In this document: positions 16,696-23,822 of the stretch, piece by piece
How positions within the stretch are numbered: the first letter of the stretch is position 1
Layout: every line of letters begins with the position of its first letter
NCBI GenBank assembly: GCA_022791195.1
Contig: JAAVYP010000058.1
Coordinates: 1 to 61,688 of the forward strand
Direction of reading: 5' to 3'
DNA length: 61,688 bases
From: Clostridiales bacterium
Lineage (GTDB): Bacteria > Bacillota > Clostridia > Oscillospirales > CAG-272
The notes under the pieces: model-generated
Database searches by the model: none
The model's input: the letters and a program-made list of their open reading frames with translations, nothing else
What the model was told of the DNA's origin: nothing
Position numbers and translations under genes: made by a program

Positions 16696-18128
16696 ATAAA
16701 AATGATTTGTTTCGAGCATTTAGCGATGTGGATGACGATATTTTGGCACGCAGCGAAGCAGCGGCGCCCCGTCGCAAAAAAACTGTTTTTCGGAAATGGA
16801 GCGTAATCGCTGCCTGTATGGTTTTGGCGGCAAGCCTTTTCGGCATTGCGTTGGCGGCAGAAGAAAAGGAATACCGCAAAGCGGCCGCTTTTTTCGAGGA
16901 AAATGGATTGTCGATGGAAGGGCTTAGCCGCCAAGAGGTGAAGGAGGTCTATCGGGATATTACTACGCGCTGCTTTACTTACGGCAAAACGGCGGAGATA
17001 TTGGAACAATCGGTGCCGGGTTTTGAAATCAGCCAGCGAAAATCCACCCCGGAGGAAGTGGCTGCACTGCGGAAGAAAAACGCATGGCGTCATGAGCAAT
17101 CAAAAGCGATGGTCAGCTATCAAATAGAACGCCAGGCAAAATGGGACGAAAATCTGGACAGAGAGGTGGTGGAAAAAAGTATCTTGACATGTTATAGGGA
17201 TAGCGACTTGCTTTGGACGGCCGAATTTAACGATATCTATGTAACGGATAGTATTTTCACCAGCGCGGGGACAGCGGTATGGGGCTACAACGACAACGAC
17301 AGATGGTCCGGCGAAGACCCGTATTGTTGCGTCTTGGCCCGTGTAGACGAGAGCGGCAATATCTTGTGGCAGCGTCAATTAGATAGCCAGGGGGTGTCCT
17401 TTGTTCTGGATAATGAGGATGGAACCTGGGCCGTCTTGGGCGGAGCGGATTCACGTTACCTTTGCCTTAGTCAGTATGATACAGATGGAAACAAGCTAAG
17501 TTCTGGTAAGGCCGATGTGGGGGAGAAGGTTATCTGGGACGTTGTTCGTCTGAGCGATGGTTATTTGGTACAGCTGGGAAATAGACTGGCCGGCGAGACT
17601 GCCCGGTTAGTAAAGCTGGATCAGGAGGGAAATCTGATTGCTTATTTTACTTATGAGGGAGAGGATTGCGACTACTATTTCACGAACATGATGGAGTATG
17701 GGGGACGAGTTTATCTGTCGGCTTATGCGATGCCTAAACCTGCTGGCAGGGACCGGATCATGGAATATGTGCGTGCCAAAGAAAATTGGAAAATTGCCAA
17801 CGAGGAATCATTCGGCTTTCTGCGGGATGAGGAACTGACCTCCGTTGTGCGGGATAACTACAAAGCGGTGCTGCTCCTGTGCAATCCCGATGGCGGTGCG
17901 GCGCAGACCTTTTATACTGTCGAGGGTTCTATGGGCGGAGAATTGAGAGTGAACGATGCTGGCGAGCTTGCTTGGCATGTATATAGTGTGGTGGATACGT
18001 ATTATTCGCCGTGTACGAGCTTTTTTTCGATTGGCGGCACCTGCCAGATGTTCTGTTATACTTTTGATGAGGGTGGAACGCTGATTCGTCAAGAAGAGAC
18101 GGGAGAAACAAAATCATATCTCAAATAG
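16692..18128 (+). CDS. Membrane-anchored partner (probable anti-sigma) of the ECF factor
   Basis: 478 residues. A short cytoplasmic head (MNKNDLFRAFSDVDDDILARSE) is followed by one transmembrane helix at about 40-58 (WSVIAACMVLAASLFGIAL) and a large outer domain. The outer domain carries repeated strands with G-N-I-L-W, D-G-T-W-A and G-N-L-I motifs, resembling a beta-propeller. The head is like those of clostridial proteins encoded next to ECF sigmas. I infer that the head holds the sigma and the outer part senses a surface signal. The start at 16692 overlaps the sigma stop; in-frame codons upstream lie inside the sigma gene. Confidence 0.75.
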   Translation: MNKNDLFRAFSDVDDDILARSEAAAPRRKKTVFRKWSVIAACMVLAASLFGIALAAEEKEYRKAAAFFEENGLSMEGLSRQEVKEVYRDITTRCFTYGKTAEILEQSVPGFEISQRKSTPEEVAALRKKNAWRHEQSKAMVSYQIERQAKWDENLDREVVEKSILTCYRDSDLLWTAEFNDIYVTDSIFTSAGTAVWGYNDNDRWSGEDPYCCVLARVDESGNILWQRQLDSQGVSFVLDNEDGTWAVLGGADSRYLCLSQYDTDGNKLSSGKADVGEKVIWDVVRLSDGYLVQLGNRLAGETARLVKLDQEGNLIAYFTYEGEDCDYYFTNMMEYGGRVYLSAYAMPKPAGRDRIMEYVRAKENWKIANEESFGFLRDEELTSVVRDNYKAVLLLCNPDGGAAQTFYTVEGSMGGELRVNDAGELAWHVYSVVDTYYSPCTSFFSIGGTCQMFCYTFDEGGTLIRQEETGETKSYLK

Positions 18129-18168
18129 TTTCATATTATTGGCGCGATCGTCGTTTATGTGTTCTTGC

Positions 18169-18202
18169 GCACCGCATGGCCTTGTAGCTGTGCGGTGCTT
18201 TT
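18169..18202 (+). terminator. Terminator of the ECF operon
   Basis: GCACCGCA/TGCGGTGC stem with a 14-base loop followed by TTTT, 40 bp after the stop codon. Confidence 0.75.
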
Positions 18203-18281
18203 CATTAGCTGGTTATGTCTGCCTGAATGAAATGTCTCTTAATGTCTAAGTGTTTGTTGCTGCGGATTCGAGCGCAGAGAT

Positions 18282-18354
18282 GCCGTCAAACACATGACGC
18301 CCCGGCAATACCGCGCTCTGCCGGCCGAAGAACGGTTCGGGGAGTGAGATGGGG
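18282..18354 (+). pseudogene. Duplicated 3' tail of an AraC regulator gene
   Basis: 73 bp that match 15742-15814 with only two differences. The match covers the last 22 codons, the stop codon and 7 bases beyond it of the AraC gene at 15004. No coding sequence for the rest of the gene precedes it. The two copies bracket the ECF sigma/anti-sigma module as direct repeats 2.5 kb apart. The remainder of 18129-18541 holds only the ECF terminator and the promoter region of the next gene. Confidence 0.85.
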
Positions 18355-18541
18355 GGCAAGGCCGTCTTGACCAGACATAAAGAAGCGGTCGGCCGCATAG
18401 ATTTTAGGCAGATAACTTTTTGTCTCTTTTTATAAAAATAGTTGCCGGGTGCTAACGTCGGCAATTTTACCAGTTTATGTTGCATTGGCCCTATACTTAT
18501 GATAATATTGATACAACAAATCGGTATTTAGGAGCAATCAT

Positions 18542-18970
18542 ATGTATAGATTGGAAACAGAAAATTTTCTATTGGAATTAGACGCGAAAGTATATCAAGA
18601 TGATCTGATATTTCCTGTAAATGCCAACTTAAATATAAAGGTATTCAGCTATGGATTTTCAGCAGAGTCCGTGATGGATATTGATACCCTGAGACTTGCG
18701 GATTTTGCTGTGCAAATACATAAACTATATGAAACGCTTAATGGCTCTGCAAGATTAGAAGAACCGTACGGATTTCACTGCTATATAGAATTTACGGCTT
18801 GCGGCGGCGGTCATATCAAAATTACGGGTAATATTCATAGTGGAAAGGGCTATGGATCTGAACAAGAACTTGCTTTTGAAAATGAAATTGACCAGACATA
18901 TCTAAAAAGTTTTTCAAAGGAGTTGCTTGCCGATTACGCAAAGTATGCAGAGCGGCAACGTTCAGTTTAG
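18542..18970 (+). CDS. Probable WapI-family immunity protein
   Basis: 142 residues, cytoplasmic. The pattern LYETLNGSARLEEP, then GGGHIKITGN, then EIDQTYLKSF is the one I associate with WapI-type immunity proteins of contact-dependent toxin systems. That recognition is from pattern memory only. The gene is AT-rich compared with its neighbours, has an AGGAG ribosome binding site 7 bases before the ATG, and stands alone: no WapA-like toxin or toxin fragment is present within the window. Confidence 0.6.
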   Translation: MYRLETENFLLELDAKVYQDDLIFPVNANLNIKVFSYGFSAESVMDIDTLRLADFAVQIHKLYETLNGSARLEEPYGFHCYIEFTACGGGHIKITGNIHSGKGYGSEQELAFENEIDQTYLKSFSKELLADYAKYAERQRSV

Positions 18971-19077
18971 CGGGAAGTTCTCTCTTTGTATAACTACCCG
19001 TTTGTGCTTTTTAACGAAAAATTAGAAAATAGCACATTGGCAACCCAGATCTGAAAAGGGATAACTTTTTTGCATGC

Positions 19078-19106
19078 TTGACAAAAAAGGCGGCGCATAA
19101 TATAAT
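19078..19106 (+). promoter_or_regulatory. Consensus promoter of the cysE-cysS T-box leader
   Basis: TTGACA (19078-19083), 17-bp spacer, TATAAT (19101-19106): a perfect vegetative promoter, as expected for a leader controlled by attenuation. Confidence 0.85.
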
Positions 19107-19112
19107 GAAAAT

Positions 19113-19343
19113 AAGAAAAGGCTTTGATCGGAAAGAGACTGTGACAAAATCCCGCCAAGAGAGCGCTTTTGGCTTCGCTGAGAGAAAGCGCGCGGGGTGT
19201 TTTAGTTGGTGCGTCCGTGAGCCCGCGGCCGGAAAGGCAAGTATGGCCGCGCGCTTCGTCCCCGTTAAAGGATAAGAAGAGTGTAATTAAAGTGGAACCG
19301 TGCGTTAGCGCCTTTAAGAGAAAATCTTAAAGGCGCTTTTTGT
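19113..19343 (+). ncRNA. T-box leader of the cysE-cysS operon
   Basis: The T-box core AAGTGGAACCGTGCG (19290-19304) is followed directly by a terminator (AGCGCCTTTAAGA/TCTTAAAGGCGCT, 19307-19337, then TTTTT). Stem I features AAGAGAGCG and TTGGTGCG are visible upstream. T-boxes read the charging level of a tRNA; with cysE and cysS downstream, tRNA-Cys is expected. I could not fix the specifier codon by eye, so the tRNA assignment rests on the genes. Confidence 0.85.
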
Positions 19344-19358
19344 CTTTATATGGGTTCA

Positions 19359-19567
19359 TAAGAAAAAGCCTTGTGGCTTTGTCTTAGATAATTTAACTGA
19401 TCGTGCATTCGCACGCTCTGCCGGGCAAGCCGGCACCGTTAAATGTGTAGAACAAGAAAAAGCCTTGCGGCTTTGTCTTAGACAATTTAACTGATCGTGC
19501 ATACGCACGCTCTGCCGGCAAACCGGCACCGTTAAATGTATAGAACAAGAAAAAGCCTTGCGGCTTT
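19359..19567 (+). repeat. Structured repeat array between T-box and cysE
   Basis: Three H0 hairpins (AAAGCC/GGCTTT at 19365-19380, 19459-19474, 19552-19567) alternate with two bodies, period 94 bp. Each body has an outer stem ATTTAAC/GTTAAAT (19391-19397 with 19438-19444; 19485-19491 with 19531-19537) enclosing CGTGC/GCACG and TGCCGG/CCGGCA. It is transcribed only when the T-box terminator is passed. The last H0 ends 13 bp before the cysE ribosome binding site. Confidence 0.9.
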
Positions 19568-19592
19568 GTCTTAAATAATGTTGGAGGTTCGC

Positions 19593-20339
19593 ATGACAAG
19601 AGAAGAATTTGAAAAAAGGGCGAGAGCCGCCAAGCGCGCTTTTAAGCGAAGCGAGCCGGTGAGCCAGGTGCGCCGCTATATAGAGTCAATCGGAGAAGAC
19701 GTTAAGGTGATAAGAGAGAGGGACCCGGCCGCGCGCAGTGCGGCAGAGGTGCTGCTCTCCTACTCGGGACTGCACGCCATGATGGTCTATCGCGTGACCC
19801 ATGCGCTGTATGAAAAGCAGCATTTTTTGAGCGCCAGACTGTTGTCCCAATGGGCGCGTTTTGCCACCGGTATTGAGATTCACCCGGGCGCGACGATTGG
19901 CAAAGGACTGTTTATCGATCACGGCAGCGGGGTGGTCATTGGCGAAACCGCCGTCATCGGGGACAACTGCACCATTTACCAAGGGGTCACCTTAGGCGGT
20001 ACAGGAAAGCATCAGGGAAAACGGCATCCTACCTTGGGCGATAACGTCATGATTGGCGCGGGCGCCAAGGTGCTGGGGCCGTTTACCATCGGCGACAATA
20101 CCAAAATTGCGGCCGGCGCCGTGGTGCTCAAAGAAATTCCGGAAAACTCCACGGCCGTCGGCATTCCGGCCAAGGTGGTGAAGGTGAACGACCAGCGGGT
20201 GGAGGATCTTGACCAGTGCAACGTGCCCGACCCCGTGGCGCAGGAGCTGGCCCGCCTGCGGGAGCAGATCGCCGCGCTGGAGGCTAAGCTTGCGGATATC
20301 GAAAAAGACGGACAGGAAAAGGAGAATGACAGACAATGA
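19593..20339 (+). CDS. cysE: Serine O-acetyltransferase
   Basis: Transfers acetyl from acetyl-CoA to L-serine, the first step of cysteine synthesis. 248 residues: an N-terminal helical domain and a left-handed beta-helix of hexapeptide repeats ([23 protein letters not shown] onward in short repeats). The conserved [16 protein letters not shown] region carries the catalytic His. A charged C-terminal tail (from about 215) is longer than in short SATs. The start at 19593 follows TTGGAGG; an in-frame ATG five codons upstream overlaps the ribosome binding site. The stop overlaps cysS by 4 bases. Confidence 0.95.
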   Translation: MTREEFEKRARAAKRAFKRSEPVSQVRRYIESIGEDVKVIRERDPAARSAAEVLLSYSGLHAMMVYRVTHALYEKQHFLSARLLSQWARFATGIEIHPGATIGKGLFIDHGSGVVIGETAVIGDNCTIYQGVTLGGTGKHQGKRHPTLGDNVMIGAGAKVLGPFTIGDNTKIAAGAVVLKEIPENSTAVGIPAKVVKVNDQRVEDLDQCNVPDPVAQELARLREQIAALEAKLADIEKDGQEKENDRQ

Positions 20340-21766
20340 TTTTATATAACAGCGCTTCCAGAAAAAAAGAAGAGTTTATCACCGCCGAACCGGGCCGCTG
20401 CAAAATGTACACCTGCGGCCCGACGGTGTATCATTATGCACACATTGGTAATTTGCGTTCTTATCTGATGGAGGATGTGTTGGAGCGGTATCTGAATTAC
20501 ACCGGTTGTACGGTGGAGCGGGTGATGAACATCACCGACGTCGGCCATTTGGCCAGCGACGCCGACACCGGCGAGGACAAGATGCTTTTAGGTGCCAAGC
20601 GGGAGAACAAGTCGGTCATGGACATTGCGCGTTTCTACACCGACGCCTTTTTTGCCGACGCCGAGAAGCTCAATATCAAAAAGCCGGACACGGTGGTGCC
20701 GGCAACATCCTGCATTGCTGATTTTATTGAACTGATTCAGACCCTGCTGGATAAGGGCTATGCCTATGAGGCCGGCGGCAATATTTATTTTGATACAGCA
20801 AAGCTCGATAAATATTATGTGTTTAATGATTTTAACGAGGGCGATTTAGCCGTCGGCGTGCGGGATGGCGTAGGCGCGGATGCGAACAAGCGAAGCCAAA
20901 CCGATTTTGTCCTGTGGTTTACCAAAAGTAAATTTGATGATCAGGAATTAAAGTGGGAAAGTCCGTGGGGTGTTGGCTATCCGGGCTGGCACATTGAGTG
21001 TTCCAGCATAGCCCTCAAGCATTTGGGCCCGACGCTGGACATCCACTGCGGCGGTATTGACAACGCATTCCCGCATCACACCAACGAGATTGCCCAAAGC
21101 GAGGCCTGCACAGGCAACGCATGGTGCCGCTTCTGGTTCCATGTGCACCATTTGAATACCGATGCGGGCAAAATGAGCAAGAGCAAGGGAAAAACGCTGA
21201 CTGTTTCGGTGCTGGAGGAAGAGGGATATGACCCGATTGTCTATCGCTTTTTCTGTCTGCAAAGCCATTACCGCAAGGCGATGTTGTTCTCTTATGAAAA
21301 TTTGAACAATGCGCGCACCGCGTTTGACAAGCTGATCGCCCGCATTGCCGCTGTTGTCAGACAAAAGGAAGAGGGCGGCCTTGACGAGCAGGCCTTTGCG
21401 AAATATAAGTCGCTCTTTTGCGAGGCGCTGGACAATGACTTGAATACCTCGCTTGCGCTGACGGCGCTTTACGATGTATTGAAGGCGGATATTTCAGCCC
21501 ATACTAAATATGCGCTGATTGAAGATTTTGATCGGGTTTTGGGCTTGTCGCTGTTGGACCATGCCGCCGCAAGCGAAGAAGCAAGCGGCCAAAAGGCGGC
21601 CGGCGCGAGTCTTTCCGAAGAGGCGATTTTGGCGGCCATTGCCGAAAGAGCCAAGGCGAAGAAAGAAAAAGATTATGCCAGGGCCGATGCCATTCGGAAC
21701 GAACTGGCCGAAAAAGGCGTTGTGCTGATTGACGGCCCTGCCGGAACGACCTATCAGGTGAAATGA
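20336..21766 (+). CDS. cysS: Cysteinyl-tRNA synthetase
   Basis: Class I synthetase of 476 residues charging tRNA-Cys. Zinc ligand Cys27 lies in [15 protein letters not shown], which also holds the HIGH-type motif (HIGN, 36-39). Further zinc ligands are in HIECSSIAL and FPHHTNE, and KMSKSKGK is at about 279. Overlapping start with cysE (ATGA) makes a T-box-controlled cysE-cysS operon, a common arrangement in Clostridia. Confidence 0.97.
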   Translation: MILYNSASRKKEEFITAEPGRCKMYTCGPTVYHYAHIGNLRSYLMEDVLERYLNYTGCTVERVMNITDVGHLASDADTGEDKMLLGAKRENKSVMDIARFYTDAFFADAEKLNIKKPDTVVPATSCIADFIELIQTLLDKGYAYEAGGNIYFDTAKLDKYYVFNDFNEGDLAVGVRDGVGADANKRSQTDFVLWFTKSKFDDQELKWESPWGVGYPGWHIECSSIALKHLGPTLDIHCGGIDNAFPHHTNEIAQSEACTGNAWCRFWFHVHHLNTDAGKMSKSKGKTLTVSVLEEEGYDPIVYRFFCLQSHYRKAMLFSYENLNNARTAFDKLIARIAAVVRQKEEGGLDEQAFAKYKSLFCEALDNDLNTSLALTALYDVLKADISAHTKYALIEDFDRVLGLSLLDHAAASEEASGQKAAGASLSEEAILAAIAERAKAKKEKDYARADAIRNELAEKGVVLIDGPAGTTYQVK

Positions 21767-21815
21767 CGGCAGGATGTGATTCAGGGGTAGGCCCCCGGCG
21801 GAAAGGGAGAGGTAC

Positions 21816-23192
21816 ATGATGAAAAAAACAGCGGTTATCTTTTTGCTTGTTCTTCTTTTGTGCATAAACAGCGGCTGCGGATTCATTCGGTGGAACGGGC
21901 GTATGCCGCAGGAGGAGTCAACTGATTCTTCAAGCGAGCCCGGCTCTGTGCCGAGTGAGCCGGCCGATGGGGCACCCCTTGGTTATCCGTATCTTGATGA
22001 ACTGCCAGACGCTGACTTAGAGGGGGTCACCCTGGCGCTGACCGCTCATCACAAGGCGGATTTTGACGATGACAGCGGGGATCTGTTCAGCGCCGCACTC
22101 TCGGCCAGAACCGCCGCTGTGCAGGACAAATATCATGTGGGCGTGGCCGTTGTAGAAAAGGACGCGGCCAGTCTTTATTATGATTTGCAAAACAGCGTGG
22201 CCAAGGGAGAGTATTATTCGGATTTAGTGGCCGTTCCTCTTTCCTGGTACGGCCGGTTTGCGGCCGACGGACTTTTGTCGCCGCTGGCCGACTGGCCCGA
22301 GGTGGCCCTGGACAAACCTTATTATGTGAACACAGACGCGCTGATCTTTCAAGGCGGGCAGTATGGGGTGATCGGTGCGGCCAATCAGCGGGCTAAATAT
22401 GCCTATTGCGTCTATTTCAATGCGGCGCTGGCAGAGCAGGCTGACTTGGATCTTTATGGACTGGTCGCTGATGGGGAATGGACGTGGGATCTGTTCCTTT
22501 CGCTTTTAGAGGGACGCTATGATGCCGGGGTGGCCTGCGCCTCCCGGGAAGAGCTGATCAACGGCATGTTTACCTCCAGCGGACTTTCGTATACGGCGCT
22601 TGTGGACGGCATTCGTATTGGCAGCGCGGTGGGCGAGAGGACAGATGGCGTAATCGACCGAGCAAAACGCCTATTGGAAGAGGGCGCTTTTGCTGATGTA
22701 GACAATCCGGCCGGCTTTTTTGCGGGCGGCGGCTGTCTGTTTTATATCGGCACGCTAAGCGAGGCCTATTCCCTCAATGATATGCCCGATTCGTACGGCA
22801 TTTTGCCGCTGCCCTGTTATGAAAAAGGGGAGGCCTATGCCAGCTATGTTTCGGGGGACATGCCGGTTTTGTGCATTCCGGCGGGGGCGGCGTCCTCTGC
22901 ACATGCCGGGCTGCTGTTAGAGGCATACAGCGCCGCTTCTTATGAAACGGTTGACAAAGCGTATTTATCCTGGCAGATGGCCTATTGTCTGCGCGACAAT
23001 CGCTCGGCGCAGATGGTCAAGCTGATAGGGAACAGCATGAAGTATGATTTCGCTTATTTATTCGGCCCGCATGAGGCAGCCGTAGAGACCGCGACCTATG
23101 GCGGACTGCAAAGCGCGGTGGGCGGCCGCAGAACGTATGAAGCGCTTTACGGCGCCGCGGAAAATGCATTTTTGCAGTTTATAAATGAGTAA
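21816..23192 (+). CDS. Lipoprotein, extracellular solute-binding-like
   Basis: 458-residue lipoprotein: signal peptide with lipobox NSGC at about residue 21, then a Ser/Glu/Pro-rich linker and a globular domain. Segments such as DLVAVPLSWYGRFAADGLLSPL, YGLVADGEWTWDLF and DSYGILPLPCYEKGEAYASY fit family 1 extracellular solute-binding proteins, probably for carbohydrates. No ABC permease lies beside it, so it could be an orphan receptor. The second of two tandem ATGs (21819) is equally possible; GGGAGAGG lies upstream. It follows cysS by 49 bp without a terminator. Confidence 0.7.
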   Translation: MMKKTAVIFLLVLLLCINSGCGFIRWNGRMPQEESTDSSSEPGSVPSEPADGAPLGYPYLDELPDADLEGVTLALTAHHKADFDDDSGDLFSAALSARTAAVQDKYHVGVAVVEKDAASLYYDLQNSVAKGEYYSDLVAVPLSWYGRFAADGLLSPLADWPEVALDKPYYVNTDALIFQGGQYGVIGAANQRAKYAYCVYFNAALAEQADLDLYGLVADGEWTWDLFLSLLEGRYDAGVACASREELINGMFTSSGLSYTALVDGIRIGSAVGERTDGVIDRAKRLLEEGAFADVDNPAGFFAGGGCLFYIGTLSEAYSLNDMPDSYGILPLPCYEKGEAYASYVSGDMPVLCIPAGAASSAHAGLLLEAYSAASYETVDKAYLSWQMAYCLRDNRSAQMVKLIGNSMKYDFAYLFGPHEAAVETATYGGLQSAVGGRRTYEALYGAAENAFLQFINE

Positions 23193-23231
23193 GCGGCTGC
23201 TTAGCAAAACCGATTATTCTTTGCTTAGGTG

Positions 23232-23260
23232 TTGATTTCTTGAGCAATTTATGGTAATAT
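23232..23260 (+). promoter_or_regulatory. rpsO-pnp promoter
   Basis: -35 TTGATT (23232-23237), 17-bp spacer, -10 TAATAT (23255-23260), about 100 bp before rpsO. Confidence 0.5.
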
Positions 23261-23361
23261 AAAATATACGCGGGCTTGGCTTACGGATAAAATGCGCGTT
23301 GGCGTGCTTTCACCAGCCGTATGCTATGTCTTGCGATTATGGTAAAGGAAAGGTGATAACA

Positions 23362-23625
23362 ATGACCAGAGAAGAAAAACAGGCAATTATCGAAAAATAT
23401 GCCACCCATGAAGGAGACACCGGTTCACCTGAGGTGCAGGTTGCGATTTTGACTTACAGAATCAATTCGTTGACCGAGCATTTGCGCGTGAACAAGAAAG
23501 ATCATCACAGCCGCCGCGGCATGCTCAAGATGATCGGCCACAGAAGAAACCTGCTTGGTTACCTTCAGAAAGTGGATATTGAGCGTTACAGAGCGCTGAT
23601 CGAAAAACTGGGAATCAGAAAGTAA
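23362..23625 (+). CDS. rpsO: 30S ribosomal protein S15
   Basis: 87 residues, the usual size. The core [16 protein letters not shown] and [17 protein letters not shown] segments are characteristic of S15, which binds the 16S rRNA central domain early in 30S assembly. The start at 23362 follows GGAAAGGTGAT. It precedes pnp, the classic rpsO-pnp order. Confidence 0.98.
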   Translation: MTREEKQAIIEKYATHEGDTGSPEVQVAILTYRINSLTEHLRVNKKDHHSRRGMLKMIGHRRNLLGYLQKVDIERYRALIEKLGIRK

Positions 23626-23629
23626 ACGT

Positions 23630-23785
23630 AATGCCGGCATTGCTGCCGGCATTTGCCGTATGAGGCGGCAAAGCGCCGGGGCTTGTTCCGTATACGGACA
23701 AGCCCGGCTCTCCTTGTAAAAAATCGTCGGCATTAGCAGTTAAACAGGGGCCAAAGCCGGTCTTTGACTTCTGTTTAAGTGCTAA
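23630..23785 (+). ncRNA. Structured rpsO-pnp intergenic leader
   Basis: Four successive stems: AATGCCGGCA/TGCCGGCATT (23630-23653), TTTGCCG/CGGCAAA (23652-23672, competing at its edge with the first), a long bulged hairpin 23675-23708 (GCCGGG...GCCCGGC), and TTAGCAGTTAAACAG/CTGTTTAAGTGCTAA (23733-23785, one mismatch). There is no T tract after the first stems, so full termination is unlikely. In Escherichia coli the pnp leader is processed by RNase III and PNPase for autocontrol; a similar role here is an inference. Confidence 0.65.
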
Positions 23786-23822
23786 GTCAGGCGGTTTAAT
23801 ATAAATAAACGGAGGAAACAAA

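Noticed and set aside
15742-18354. Integrative element with attachment sites
   Set aside because: The direct repeats fit, but no integrase or recombinase is present, so it is reported only as a duplication needing comparison.
19078-19275. 65-codon reading frame upstream of cysE
   Set aside because: It lies on the promoter and the T-box leader and has no ribosome binding site.
19359-19567. MITE or IS remnant
   Set aside because: No terminal inverted repeats with target duplications and no transposase match; the units share RNA-like folds and strand orientation instead.
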